64,000 bases of DNA from Demequina mangrovi (lineage in GTDB: Bacteria > Actinomycetota > Actinomycetes > Actinomycetales > Demequinaceae), in assembly GCF_000759715.1 (NCBI RefSeq), contig NZ_BBLU01000002.1, forward strand, positions 232,821 to 296,820, in the 5' to 3' direction. Under the pieces are notes generated by a model, which was given only the letters and a program-made list of their open reading frames with translations, was not told the DNA's origin and ran no database searches. Shown piece after piece: positions 1 to 9,063 of this stretch (positions within the stretch are counted from its first letter, which is position 1; each line of letters starts with the position of its first letter). A program made the position numbers and the translations under genes.

Positions 1-1231
1 GGACGATGAGATGAGCCGGGTCGGACGGCACCGGGAGCATGCGCGTGTAGAGCGCCTGCAGCTCGGTCGCGCACGCCTTGTCGCCCACGACCGTCGCCCC
101 GACCAGCAGCCCGTGCGACACCACCACCTCGACGAAGCGTCCGATGGCCGGGTCGGAGAGGCGCACCGCGCGGAGATCGCGCTCGCCGTGATCGAACTTC
201 CCGGACAGGCCCATCGTCACCACGTCGAGACCGGTCGCCTTGACCCGCACCACGTTGGTGGTGTCGGTGTCCTCGCCCCGCGGCCGCGACGTGGTCTCAC
301 CGGACCCGGTGCCCGACGCCGCCCACGCGTCCACGAGCCGCGCCGCCTGATCCCAGCCCTGCGCGACCAGCCCGCTGCCGCCCTCGGGCGGCTGCGCGCA
401 GTCGCCGATCGCGAAGACGGTCCCGTCCTCGGGCGAGGCGAGCGCATCGTCCACCACGACGCCCCGCTCGCACGGCAGCCCGGCGCGACGCGCGAGCGCG
501 GTCTCGGGGATGGTCCCCGCGCACATGACGAGCAGGTCCGTGAGCACCTCGGCGCCGTTGCCGAGCAGGACCGCGCTGATGCGGCCGCGCTTCTCGATCA
601 CGCGCGTGACGGAGGTGGTGGTGACGACCGAGATGCCGAGCCGCCCGAGCGAGCCCTCCGCGACGGCCGAGGCGGCGCTCCCGAGCTGACGCTCCATGAG
701 GCGGTCCGCGTGATGCACCAGCGTGACGGACAGCCCGCGCGCGGCGAGGCCCGTCGCCACCTCGAGGCCCAGCACGCCGGCGCCCAGCACCACGGCGCGG
801 CGCGCCTTGGGGAGCGCGCCGAGGATCTGCTGCGCGTCGGCGAGGTCCTTGAGGACGCTCACGCCGGGCACCAGCCCGTCGGGGGTGGCGACGTGCTGGA
901 TCTGCGGGATGCGGGCCGCCGAGCCGGTCGCGAGGACCAGCCGGTCGTAGCGGTGAAGCGAGCCGTCCGACGCGGTGACGATGCGCCGGTCGCGGTCGAT
1001 CTCCGTGGCGGAGACCCCCTGGCGGACGTCGATGCGCTCGTGCGGGGGCGCGTCGAGCGCGATCCCGTCGGCGGCGGCCTTGCCCGCGACCACGCTCGAC
1101 AGCAGCACCCTGTTGTAGGGCTCGTGCGGCTCGCGGCCGAGCACCGTGACGTGCGCGTCGGGGATGCGGGTCGCGGCGTCCTGCGCGAAGCGCGAGCCCA
1201 CCATCCCGTGGCCAATCACGACGATCCTCAT
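1..1231 (-). CDS. NirB-like FAD/NAD(P)-dependent oxidoreductase (C-terminal end outside window)
   Basis: Flavoprotein expected to pass electrons from NAD(P)H to the nitrate or nitrite reductase, in the cytosol. The reverse-strand frame opens at ATG 1231 with MRIVVIGHGMVGSRF, a GxGxxG dinucleotide site, followed by EPHEPYNRVLLSS, a second nucleotide fold GAGVLGLEVA near residue 145, and VFAIGDCA, the FAD-contacting motif of pyridine nucleotide-disulfide oxidoreductases. This order matches the N-terminal half of NirB and NasB. The frame is open to the window edge, about 410 codons, so whether iron-sulfur or sirohaem domains follow cannot be seen. Its ATG overlaps the stop of the nitrate reductase gene (ATGA, 1228-1231), so translation is probably coupled. 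A rubredoxin-reductase-like role is the alternative. Confidence 0.85.
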   Translation of the reverse strand, partial: MRIVVIGHGMVGSRFAQDAATRIPDAHVTVLGREPHEPYNRVLLSSVVAGKAAADGIALDAPPHERIDVRQGVSATEIDRDRRIVTASDGSLHRYDRLVLATGSAARIPQIQHVATPDGLVPGVSVLKDLADAQQILGALPKARRAVVLGAGVLGLEVATGLAARGLSVTLVHHADRLMERQLGSAASAVAEGSLGRLGISVVTTTSVTRVIEKRGRISAVLLGNGAEVLTDLLVMCAGTIPETALARRAGLPCERGVVVDDALASPEDGTVFAIGDCAQPPEGGSGLVAQGWDQAARLVDAWAASGTGSGETTSRPRGEDTDTTNVVRVKATGLDVVTMGLSGKFDHGERDLRAVRLSDPAIGRFVEVVVSHGLLVGATVVGDKACATELQALYTRMLPVPSDPAHLIV

Positions 1232-3426
1232 GACAGCGCCCCTTCCTTCTCGCGGATCCCGTCGCGCAGCGCGGCGCGGATGTGGACGGCGGTGACCTTG
1301 AACTCGGGCATCGACGAGGTCGGATCCGTGACGTCGTTGGTGAGCCGGTTGGCGCTGCCCTCGCCCGCCCAGTGGAACGGCATGAACACGGTGTCGACGC
1401 GGATGTCCTCGGTGAGCCGCACCGGTGCGCTCGCCTCTCCCCGCGCCGTCGTGAGGATCGCGACGTCGCCCGCGGCGAGGCCGAGCCGGTCGGCGAGCAG
1501 CGGGTGCATCTCGACGAAGGACTCGGGCTGGGCCTCGGCGAGCTCCGCGACGCGGCGGGTCTGCGCGCCCGACTGGTAGTGCTGCAGCACGCGGCCCGTC
1601 ACCAGGTAGGTCGTGGCGCCGTGGCGCACCTCGTCGACCGGGCCGCGGTGCGCCACGGCGATCATGCGTGCGCGTCCCGACGGCGTGGGGAAGCGCTCGA
1701 GGAACGGCCGGGGCGTGCCCGGGTGGGCCGGCTCCCCCGGGGACGATGCGGGGCACGGCCAGAACAGCTCCTCGCCGGCGTCGAGGCGCGCGTACGTGAT
1801 GCCGCTGTAGTCGGCCTTGCCTCCGGCGGAGGCGCGCGCCATCTCGTCGAACATCGTCTCCGCGTCCTCGCTGAAGACCGCGTCGCAGCCGAGGCGCCGC
1901 GCCAGCTCGCCCAGGATCCACAGCTCGCTGCGCGCCTCGCCGGGGGCCTCGACGGCGGCGCGGCGGCGGATGATGCGGCCCTCGAGGTTGGTCATGGTGC
2001 CGTCCTCCTCGGCCCACTGGGTCACGGGGAGGATGACGTCGGCGAGCATCGCGGTCTCGGACGGCACGAGGTCGCACACCACGAGCAGGTCGAGCGCCCG
2101 CAGGCGCTCCTCGACGCGCGTCGCGTTCGGCGCGCTCACCACCACGTTGCTGCCGTGCACCAGCAGGGCGCGAGGGCCGTCCGGCGTGCCGAGCGACGTG
2201 AGCAGCTGCACCGCGGGCACCCCGGGGCCGGGGATCACCGCCGGGTCGACGCCCCACACCGAGGCGACGTGGGCACGCGCGGCGGGGTCCGTGATCATCC
2301 GGTAGCCGGGAAGCTGATCCGACTTCTGACCGTGCTCGCGGCCGCCCTGACCGTTGCCCTGCCCGGTGACGGGCCCGTAGCCCGAGCCCTCGCGGCCGAC
2401 GAGCCCCAGCGCGAGCGCAAGGTTGATCGCGGCGTTGACGCAGTCGGTGCCCTGAGCCATCTGCTCGACGCCGCGCCCGGTGAGGAGGTACGCGCCCCGG
2501 CCCTCGCGAGATGGGGACGCAGCGGCCAGGAGGCGCGCGACGTCGCGGAGCGTGTCCGCGGGGATGCCGGTGACGGCCTCGGCGCGCTCGGGCCACCACT
2601 GCGCCACCGAGCGGCGAACCTCGTCGAGGCCCTCGACGCGGGCGGCGAGGTAGGCCGCGTCCTGCATGCCCTCGGCGAGCACGATGTGCAGCAGAGCGAG
2701 CAGCACCACCATGTCGGATCCGGGGACCGGGGCGAGGTGGATGCCCGCGCCGCCGTCCGTGAGCTTCGCGGTCACGGTCGCCCGAGGGTCGACCACGACC
2801 AGGCCGCCGCGCGACCGCACCCCCGCAAGGTGCTGGACGAACGGGGGCATCGTCGTGCCCATGTTCGATCCCAGGACGAGCACCGCATCGGCGCCGCCGA
2901 GGTCCGCGAGCGGGAACGCGAGCCCGCGGTCCATGCCGAGCGAGCGGTTCGAGGCCGCCGCGGCCGACGACATGCAGAAGCGGCCGTTGTAGTCGATGAG
3001 ACGCGTGCCGAGCGCGAGCCGCGCGAACTTGCCGAGCGCGTACGCCTTCTCGTTGGTGAGGCCCCCACCGCCGAACACCGCCACCGCATCGTTCCCCGAC
3101 TCGGCCTGCAGCGCCGAGACGCGGTCGGCGACCAGGCCGAGCGCCTCGTCCCACGAGGCCTCACGGAAGCCGCCGTCCGCCGTGCGGATCATCGGCGCCG
3201 TGATGCGGTCGGCGGCGCGGAGCACCTCGGCCGAGGTCCAGCCCTTCTGGCACAGGCCCCCGCGGTTGGTGGGGAACTCGCGCCCCGCGACCGCGACGGG
3301 GAGCCGCTCCCCCGCCGTCACGGTGAGCGTCTGCGCGCACTGGAGCGCGCAGTAGGGGCAGTGGGTGGCCACGGAGGCGGCGGCGTGGGGAGCCGCCGCC
3401 ACCGTGGCCGGCTGGGGGGCCGTCAT
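1228..3426 (-). CDS. Molybdopterin-dependent nitrate reductase, assimilatory NasA/NapA type
   Basis: Catalytic subunit of 732 residues reducing nitrate to nitrite in the cytoplasm. The N-terminus has a 4Fe-4S site, C23-x2-C26-x3-C30 and then C59 in GGLCQKG. NGRFCMSS near residue 152 supplies the cysteine expected to ligate molybdenum; this motif is typical of NapA/NasA nitrate reductases and argues against formate dehydrogenase. The C-terminal region (about 600-720) is the MGD-binding domain with VTGRVLQHYQSG. No Tat signal is visible, which fits an assimilatory rather than periplasmic enzyme. It starts 2 nt beyond the stop of narK and overlaps the downstream flavoprotein gene by 4 nt, so the three form one operon narK - reductase - flavoprotein. 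Confidence 0.88.
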   Translation of the reverse strand: MTAPQPATVAAAPHAAASVATHCPYCALQCAQTLTVTAGERLPVAVAGREFPTNRGGLCQKGWTSAEVLRAADRITAPMIRTADGGFREASWDEALGLVADRVSALQAESGNDAVAVFGGGGLTNEKAYALGKFARLALGTRLIDYNGRFCMSSAAAASNRSLGMDRGLAFPLADLGGADAVLVLGSNMGTTMPPFVQHLAGVRSRGGLVVVDPRATVTAKLTDGGAGIHLAPVPGSDMVVLLALLHIVLAEGMQDAAYLAARVEGLDEVRRSVAQWWPERAEAVTGIPADTLRDVARLLAAASPSREGRGAYLLTGRGVEQMAQGTDCVNAAINLALALGLVGREGSGYGPVTGQGNGQGGREHGQKSDQLPGYRMITDPAARAHVASVWGVDPAVIPGPGVPAVQLLTSLGTPDGPRALLVHGSNVVVSAPNATRVEERLRALDLLVVCDLVPSETAMLADVILPVTQWAEEDGTMTNLEGRIIRRRAAVEAPGEARSELWILGELARRLGCDAVFSEDAETMFDEMARASAGGKADYSGITYARLDAGEELFWPCPASSPGEPAHPGTPRPFLERFPTPSGRARMIAVAHRGPVDEVRHGATTYLVTGRVLQHYQSGAQTRRVAELAEAQPESFVEMHPLLADRLGLAAGDVAILTTARGEASAPVRLTEDIRVDTVFMPFHWAGEGSANRLTNDVTDPTSSMPEFKVTAVHIRAALRDGIREKEGALS

Positions 3427-3427
3427 G

Positions 3428-4825
3428 TCAGACGTTCCTCATCGTCGCGCCCTTGCGCAGGTAGAACACCCAGGTGAGGGCCGCCATCACCAGGAAGACG
3501 ACGACGTAGATCTGGAGGGCCGGGACGATGGTGCCCGACTGCTCCTTGGCGATCTTGTAGATGAACGGGATCGCGAAGCCGCCGAAGGCGCCCACCGCGG
3601 AGATGATGCCGACCGCGCCGGCCGCCTGACGCTTGTAGTCGAGGCGGCTCTCGTCGGTGTCGGCGCCCTTCGCCTGGTGGAGGCGCCCGAAGATCGACGG
3701 GATCATCCGGTACGTCGACCCGTTGCCGATACCGGTGGCGAAGAAGAGCACCATGAAGCTCGCGAAGAACAGCCCGAGCGACTCGTTCTGGACGCCGATC
3801 ACCGCGGTCAGGCCGGCGATCGCCATCACCACGAACGCGCCGACGGTGATGATCGCGCCGCCCACGCGGTCCGCCAGCTTGCCGCCGTACGGACGCGACA
3901 GCGAGCCGATGAGCGCGCCGAGGAAGCCCCAGCTGAGGGCGATGTCCGAGCGCTCGAAGACCACGGTGAGGAGCGTGGGGAACGCCGCCGAGTAGCCGAT
4001 GAACGAGCCGAACGTGCCGATGTAGAGGAAGGCCATGAGCCAGGTGTGGCCGTGCTGGAGCGAGGCGGCCGTGGGCCGCGGGTCCGCCTTGGCCTCGCGC
4101 AGGTTGTCCATGAAGAGGAACGCGAGGATCGCCGCGGCGACCGCGAGCGGGACGTAGACGAGGCCGGCGGCCGAGAGCCCGAGCGCGCCGATGCCGATGA
4201 CGAGCGGCACCAGCTTCTGCGCCACGGCCACGCCGATGTTGCCGCCCGCGGCGTTGAGGCCGAGCGCCCAGCCCTTCTCCTTGTCGGGGTAGAAGAACGA
4301 GATGTTGGCCATGGACGAGGCGAAGTTGCCGCCGCCGAAGCCCGCGGTCGCGGCGATCGCGACGAGGACCCCGAACGAGGTCTCGGGGTGCTGGACCACC
4401 CAGGCGAGGCCGAGGGTCGGGATCAGCAGCAGCAGCGCCGAGATCACGGTCCAGTTGCGGCCGCCGAAGATCGGCACCGCGAAGGTGTAGGGGACGCGCA
4501 GGAACGCGCCGACGCCGGAGGCGACGGCCAGGAGCGTGAACCCCTGACCCGCGGTGAGGGCCCAGCCGTTGGCGCCGGCGGTGACGAGCGCACCCGCGTC
4601 GTCGTACGTGCCGTACATGCGGACGACCACGATCGACCACAGCAGCCAGACGGAGAAGCCGATGTGCTCGGCGACGATGGAGAACACGAGGTTGCGGAAC
4701 GCGATGGACTTGCCGCGGGCCTCCCAGAACAGAGTGTTCTCAGGCTCCCAACGCTCGATCCACCGGCCCTTGCCGATCACGCCGGGCTCGAGAGCCTCGA
4801 CGGCGGCCTTGTCGGATACGGTCAT
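3428..4825 (-). CDS. narK: NarK-type nitrate/nitrite MFS transporter
   Basis: Inner-membrane transporter of 465 residues that imports nitrate and/or exports nitrite. About twelve hydrophobic segments are visible, with the family motif GFGGGNFASSMANISFF and a second glycine-rich nitrate signature GLNAAGGNIGV. The start at ATG 4825 is preceded by GGGAGGGG at 5-nt spacing; an in-frame upstream extension to 4951 has no ribosome site and is basic non-membrane sequence, so it was rejected. First gene of the nitrate operon. The pairing with a single-subunit reductase and the absence of narGHJI suggest assimilation, although NarK proteins also serve respiration. Confidence 0.93.
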   Translation of the reverse strand: MTVSDKAAVEALEPGVIGKGRWIERWEPENTLFWEARGKSIAFRNLVFSIVAEHIGFSVWLLWSIVVVRMYGTYDDAGALVTAGANGWALTAGQGFTLLAVASGVGAFLRVPYTFAVPIFGGRNWTVISALLLLIPTLGLAWVVQHPETSFGVLVAIAATAGFGGGNFASSMANISFFYPDKEKGWALGLNAAGGNIGVAVAQKLVPLVIGIGALGLSAAGLVYVPLAVAAAILAFLFMDNLREAKADPRPTAASLQHGHTWLMAFLYIGTFGSFIGYSAAFPTLLTVVFERSDIALSWGFLGALIGSLSRPYGGKLADRVGGAIITVGAFVVMAIAGLTAVIGVQNESLGLFFASFMVLFFATGIGNGSTYRMIPSIFGRLHQAKGADTDESRLDYKRQAAGAVGIISAVGAFGGFAIPFIYKIAKEQSGTIVPALQIYVVVFLVMAALTWVFYLRKGATMRNV

Positions 4826-4836
4826 TGCCCCTCCCA

Positions 4837-4848
4837 GGACTTGTGTCC
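4837..4848. promoter_or_regulatory. Inverted repeat GGAC-TTGT-GTCC in narK leader (candidate site)
   Basis: A perfect 4-bp-arm inverted repeat just upstream of the narK ribosome site. It vaguely resembles the core of DosR/DevR boxes (GGGACnnnnGTCCC), and narK2 is a DosR target in mycobacteria, but the match is short. The rest of the 204-bp gap up to hemL (4826-5029) shows no gene and no clear GlnR box. Confidence 0.2.
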
Positions 4849-5029
4849 GACCGGGGCGGGGACCCCGAGTGAACCGGACACTCCTGAAGGTAGGAGCCGT
4901 GTGTTTCGCCTGACGGCGCGGATTGTGAACCCTGCGGCAACTCTTCCTCACCCGCGCGGGCCGCGCGCTGTGAGGTGTTTCACCGACCTCGACCGAGGGT
5001 GTGAGATCGGCGATCTGCCAGGCGTGTTG

Positions 5030-6346
5030 CTACGCGCCGCGCGAATCCCTCTCGGACTGCGCCCACGCGGCGACGGTGGCGACGATGTGGTCGACGTCGG
5101 ACGCGGTGTGGGCCGCGGAGACGAACCAGGCCTCGTACGCGCTCGGCGGCAGCGCGACGCCCTCCCGGCGCAGCGCGTGGAACAGCCGCGCGAACGCCGC
5201 CGTGTCCTGCCCCGCGACCTGCTCGAAGGTCACGGGCGCCGACTCGAGGCCGAGGAAGATCGAGAAGAGCGTCCCGGCGCTCCCGACCGCGTGGGTGATC
5301 CCGGCCGCGGTGAGCGCCCCGGACACACCGTCGCGCAGCGAGGTCGCGGCCTCCGCGACCCGGCCGTGGACCTCGTCGGTGAGCAGGCGCATCGTCGCGA
5401 GGCCCGCCGCCACCGCGACGGGGTTACCCGACAGCGTGCCCGCCTGGTAGACCGGCCCGAGCGGCGCGAGCTGCTCCATGAGGTCGCGGCGTCCGCCGAG
5501 CGCGGCGACGGGCAGGCCGCCGCCGATGACCTTGCCGAAGGTCACGAGGTCCGGCGTCCAGGGGTCGAGATCCGCGGCGACGTCGTGATCGCGCTCGACG
5601 CCCCAGTACCCGGCCGGGCCGGCGCGGAAGCCGGTGAGGACCTCGTCGAGGATCATCACGGCGCCCTCGTTGCGGCAGAGCGTCGAGATCAGGCGGTTGA
5701 AGCCCGCCGGAGGGGCGACGACGCCCATGTTGGCGGGCGCCGCCTCGGTGATGACAGCCGCGACCTCCGAGCCGTGCTCGGCGAAGGCCGCGGTGAGCGC
5801 GGCCTCGTCCCCGTACGGCAGCACGATGGTGTCCTGCGCCGCCCCGGGCGTGACGCCGGCGGAGTCGGGCACGCCCGAGGTCGCGAGGCCCGAGCCCGCC
5901 GCGACCAGCAGCGCGTCGGAGTGGCCGTGGTAGCAGCCGGCGAACTTGATGAACTTGTGACGGCCGGTGGCGGCGCGCGCGAGGCGGATCGCGGTCATCG
6001 TCGCCTCGGTACCGGTGGAGACCAGGCGGACCCGCTCGGCGGGCGCGTAGCGCTCGCGGATGAGCTCGGCGAGCTCGACCTCGGCCTCGGTGGTGGCGCC
6101 GAAGCTCAGGCCCCGCGCCGCGGCCTCCTTGACCGCGGCGACCACGGTCGGGTGCGCGTGCCCGAGGATGGCCGGACCCCACGAGGCGACCAGATCGATC
6201 ATCTCTCGACCCTCGGCGTCGACGATGCGGCTGCCGTGCGCCTCGACGATCGGCACCGGCTCTCCCCCGACGCCGTTCCACGCGCGCACGGGCGAGTTCA
6301 CGCCGCCGGGCAGGATGGCGCGGGCGCGCTCCGAGTACGAGGACAT
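5030..6346 (-). CDS. hemL: Glutamate-1-semialdehyde 2,1-aminomutase
   Basis: PLP enzyme of 438 residues converting glutamate-1-semialdehyde to 5-aminolevulinate in the C5 tetrapyrrole pathway. The N-terminus has the family hallmark PGGVNSPVRA (13-22), the middle has DEVLTGFR (234-241) and the PLP lysine is K272 in TFGKVIGGGLP. Length is normal for the family. An AAGGAG site lies in the end of hemB, 6 nt from the ATG, and the hemB stop abuts the hemL start with no gap, so the two are cotranscribed. It is the last gene of the hem run hemC-hemD-hemB-hemL. Confidence 0.97.
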   Translation of the reverse strand: MSSYSERARAILPGGVNSPVRAWNGVGGEPVPIVEAHGSRIVDAEGREMIDLVASWGPAILGHAHPTVVAAVKEAAARGLSFGATTEAEVELAELIRERYAPAERVRLVSTGTEATMTAIRLARAATGRHKFIKFAGCYHGHSDALLVAAGSGLATSGVPDSAGVTPGAAQDTIVLPYGDEAALTAAFAEHGSEVAAVITEAAPANMGVVAPPAGFNRLISTLCRNEGAVMILDEVLTGFRAGPAGYWGVERDHDVAADLDPWTPDLVTFGKVIGGGLPVAALGGRRDLMEQLAPLGPVYQAGTLSGNPVAVAAGLATMRLLTDEVHGRVAEAATSLRDGVSGALTAAGITHAVGSAGTLFSIFLGLESAPVTFEQVAGQDTAAFARLFHALRREGVALPPSAYEAWFVSAAHTASDVDHIVATVAAWAQSERDSRGA

Positions 6347-7321
6347 TCAGTTCTCCTTGAGCCAGGCGGCGAGCTCGAGCGCCGCGTAGGTGACGATGAT
6401 GTCGGCGCCGGCGCGGCGCATCGAGGTGAGCGCCTCGAGGTGCGCGGCGCGGCGATCCAGCCAGCCGTTCGCCGCGGCCGCCTCGATCTGCGCGTACTCC
6501 CCCGACACGTGGTACGCGGCGACGGGCACGCGCGACTGCGCGGCGACCTCGGCCACGACGTCGAGGTACGGCAGCGCGGGCTTCACCATGACGATGTCGG
6601 CGCCCTCGAGCTCGTCGAGCTCGGCCTCGCGCAGCCCCTCGCGACCGTTGGCCGGGTCGAGCTGATACGTGCGGCGGTCGCCCTGGAGCTGACTGTCGAC
6701 GGCCTCGCGGAACGGGCCGTAGAAGGCCGAGGCGTACTTCGCGGCGTAGGCGAGCAGGGCGACGTCGGTGAAGCCCTCGGCCTCGAGCGCGCCGCGCACC
6801 GCGGCCACCTGGCCGTCCATCATCCCGCTGAGCCCCAGCACGTGAGCGCCAGCGCGGGCCTGTGCGAGGGCCATCTCCGCGTAGATCTCGAGCGTCGCGT
6901 CGTTGTCGACCCGGCCGGTGCCGTCGAGCACGCCGCAGTGGCCGTGGTCGGTGAACTCGTCCAGGCAGAGGTCCGCCATGACGACCAGCCGGTCGCCCGC
7001 CGACTGCGCCGCGGACGCGATCGCGCGGTTGAGGATGCCGTCGGGGTCGACCGCCCCGGAGCCCTGCGCGTCGCGGACGGACGGGATCGCGAAGATCATG
7101 AGGCCGCCCACGCCCGCCTCGATCGCGCGGTCGACCAGCGCCGGCACCGCGGCGAGCGGATGCTGCGAGACGCCGGGCAGCGAGCCGATGGGCCGCTCCT
7201 CGGCGAGGTCCTCGTGCACGAAGATCCCCCACACCAGCTCGGAGGCGTGCGGTCGCACCTCGCGCACGAGGCGTCGCATCGCGGGCGTGGCGCGCAGGCG
7301 GCGCGGGCGGTGGCTGATCAT
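6347..7321 (-). CDS. hemB: Porphobilinogen synthase (delta-aminolevulinate dehydratase)
   Basis: Condenses two 5-aminolevulinate molecules to porphobilinogen; 324 residues, usual length. The two Schiff-base lysines are K195 in YAAKYASAFYGPF and K247 in VMVKPALPYLD. The metal loop reads DLCLDEFTDHGHCG (C119, D121, C129). Zinc enzymes have three cysteines here and magnesium enzymes have aspartates, so this one is mixed, with the middle cysteine replaced by Asp. It lies 8 nt after hemD and abuts hemL. Confidence 0.97.
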   Translation of the reverse strand: MISHRPRRLRATPAMRRLVREVRPHASELVWGIFVHEDLAEERPIGSLPGVSQHPLAAVPALVDRAIEAGVGGLMIFAIPSVRDAQGSGAVDPDGILNRAIASAAQSAGDRLVVMADLCLDEFTDHGHCGVLDGTGRVDNDATLEIYAEMALAQARAGAHVLGLSGMMDGQVAAVRGALEAEGFTDVALLAYAAKYASAFYGPFREAVDSQLQGDRRTYQLDPANGREGLREAELDELEGADIVMVKPALPYLDVVAEVAAQSRVPVAAYHVSGEYAQIEAAAANGWLDRRAAHLEALTSMRRAGADIIVTYAALELAAWLKEN

Positions 7322-7329
7322 GCTGTCCC

Positions 7330-8109
7330 TCAGGCTTCCGTGACGGGCTCGAGCGCCGCGTCGAGCGCGGCGCGGATCCCAGCGTAGGTGGGCGTCTCGG
7401 CGACCGCATCCACGCGCAGACCGGCGGCGCGCGCCCCCGCCTGCGTGGTGCGACCGATCGCGATGACGCGGACGGAGGGCGCCACCTCGGGGCAGGCCGC
7501 GGCGAAGCGCTCGGCCACGGATCCCGAGGTGAGCAGCACGGCGTCGAGCTCCCCCGCCGCGACGCCCGCGACGGTCGCCTCGTCCGGGCCCGGGCCGTCC
7601 ACCGTGCGGTAGGCCTCGACCGTGTCAACCGCCCAGCCCTTGCGCGCCAGCCCGCGCGCGAGCACCGGGGAGGCGAGGTTGCCGAGCGGGACCAGCACGC
7701 GGCCCCCTGGATCCGGAGCCTCGGGGAAGTCGGCGACGATGCCGCGCGCGTCGTGGCGCTCGGTCGGCACGAGGTCGATCGCGAGCCCGACGGACGCGCA
7801 CACGCCGCGCGTCGCCTCGCCGACCGTGGCGACGCGCGCGCCCGGCTGCGGCTCGCCCAGCGTCCGACCGGCCGCCCGGGCCAGGCGGTCCATCGCGAGC
7901 ACGGCGTTGCGGCTCGTCACCGCCATCCAGCCGTAGGCGCCGTCGCACCACGCGGCCGTGGCCTCCTCGAGCGCGGCCTCATCGGAAGGCCCGGCGATCG
8001 CGATGAAGGCGACGGGGGTGACCTGGGCGCCCTCGGCGACGAGCTCGTCCGCGAAGGCGGTTCGCTCGGCCGTGACGGGGACCAGGAGGCGGCGCCCGGC
8101 GAGGCTCAT
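7330..8109 (-). CDS. hemD: Uroporphyrinogen-III synthase
   Basis: 259-residue cytosolic enzyme that closes hydroxymethylbilane to uroporphyrinogen III with inversion of ring D. The two-lobed HemD fold is suggested by the N-terminal AGRRLLVPVTAERT segment, WMAVTSRNAV near residue 62 and the C-terminal VLLTSGSVAERF and RVIAIGRTTQAGARAAGL motifs. HemD sequences are poorly conserved, so position in the operon adds much of the confidence. The ATG at 8109 overlaps the hemC stop (ATGA, 8106-8109). Confidence 0.93.
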   Translation of the reverse strand: MSLAGRRLLVPVTAERTAFADELVAEGAQVTPVAFIAIAGPSDEAALEEATAAWCDGAYGWMAVTSRNAVLAMDRLARAAGRTLGEPQPGARVATVGEATRGVCASVGLAIDLVPTERHDARGIVADFPEAPDPGGRVLVPLGNLASPVLARGLARKGWAVDTVEAYRTVDGPGPDEATVAGVAAGELDAVLLTSGSVAERFAAACPEVAPSVRVIAIGRTTQAGARAAGLRVDAVAETPTYAGIRAALDAALEPVTEA

Positions 8110-9023
8110 GCGCGGCCCATGAGGCGCTCGGCGCCGCGGCCGAGCAGCGAGAAGCCGCTCGACCGTCCGACCGAGGCGGCTTCCTCGAGCACGTCGGAGT
8201 TGCGCTCGTTGAGCGCGAGCGTGCCGTCGTGGCCGATGACCCGCGTGTGGAGCGTGAGGCGGCCGCGCGACACGGTCGCGTGCGCGGCGACGGGGGCGGC
8301 GCAGCCGGCGTCGAGCACCCGCAGCGCCTCGCGCTCGGCGGTCACGCACGCGCGGGTCTCCGCGTGGTCGAGCGTCGCGAGGAGCGTGCGCAGCTCGTCG
8401 GGCGCATCGTCCCTGATCTCGATCGCGAGCGCGCCCTGGCCGGGAGCGGGGACCATCGCGGTGACGTTCAGCGGCTCGGTGGCGTCCGCGGCCCGGCCCA
8501 GGCGGTTGAGGCCGGCGGCGGCGAGCAGGACGCCGTCGAGCCCGTCGCCGATGCGCCCGAGGCGCGTGTCGACGTTGCCGCGCAGCGGCCGGATGTCGAG
8601 GTCGGGGCGCATCGCGAGCATCTGCGCGGCGCGGCGCGGCGAGCCGGTCCCGATCGCGGCTCCCTGGGGCAGCTCCTCGAGCGAGCGCCCGTCCGTGCAC
8701 AGCACGTCGCGGGGATCCTCACGCTCGGGGATCGCGACGACCTCGAGCCCCGGATAGGGCTGCGTGGGGACGTCCTTGAGCGAGTGGACGATGAAGTCGC
8801 ACTCCCCCGCGAGCAGCGCCTCGCGCAGCGCGGTGACGAACACGCCGGTCTGCGACAGCCCGACCAGCGAGCCGCGGTCGACGTCGCCCTTGGTGGTGAC
8901 CTTGTGGAGCTCGACCGTCGCCTCGACGCCCGCGGCGGAGGCCGCGGCGACCACCGCGTCGGCGAACTGCCCCGACTGGGCCGTCGCGAGCGCGGATCCA
9001 CGGGTGCCGAGGCGAAGATTCAT
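8106..9023 (-). CDS. hemC: Hydroxymethylbilane synthase (porphobilinogen deaminase)
   Basis: 305-residue enzyme polymerising four porphobilinogens. The start is MNLRLGTRGSALA, followed by SLKDVPT (81-87), GTGSPRRAAQ (126-134), RPLRGNVDTRLG (145-156) and DAGCAAPVAAHA, whose C241 is the attachment site of the dipyrromethane cofactor. ATG 9023 is chosen because all family motifs begin there. A TACCCT hexamer ends 7 nt before the ATG, so this gene may have its own leaderless transcript even though the MFS gene ends only 40 nt upstream. Confidence 0.97.
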   Translation of the reverse strand: MNLRLGTRGSALATAQSGQFADAVVAAASAAGVEATVELHKVTTKGDVDRGSLVGLSQTGVFVTALREALLAGECDFIVHSLKDVPTQPYPGLEVVAIPEREDPRDVLCTDGRSLEELPQGAAIGTGSPRRAAQMLAMRPDLDIRPLRGNVDTRLGRIGDGLDGVLLAAAGLNRLGRAADATEPLNVTAMVPAPGQGALAIEIRDDAPDELRTLLATLDHAETRACVTAEREALRVLDAGCAAPVAAHATVSRGRLTLHTRVIGHDGTLALNERNSDVLEEAASVGRSSGFSLLGRGAERLMGRA

Positions 9024-9030
9024 GCGCACC

Positions 9031-9036
9031 AGGGTA
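9031..9036 (-). promoter_or_regulatory. Candidate leaderless -10 element (TACCCT) of hemC
   Basis: The reverse strand reads TACCCT followed by 7 nt and then the hemC ATG. This spacing would place the transcript start at or next to the start codon, as is common in actinobacteria. Confidence 0.4.
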
Positions 9037-9063
9037 ACGAAGCGGTGGCGCGGGGCCGAACGG

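Noticed and set aside
4826..5029. GlnR box upstream of narK
   Set aside because: Segments such as GAAAC and GTGAAC occur but not at the spacing needed for the a-site/b-site pair.
3365..7387. A 1340-codon open frame on the plus strand
   Set aside because: It is antisense to the narK and hem genes, has the Arg/Asp/His-rich composition of shadow frames in high-G+C DNA, and matches no family.
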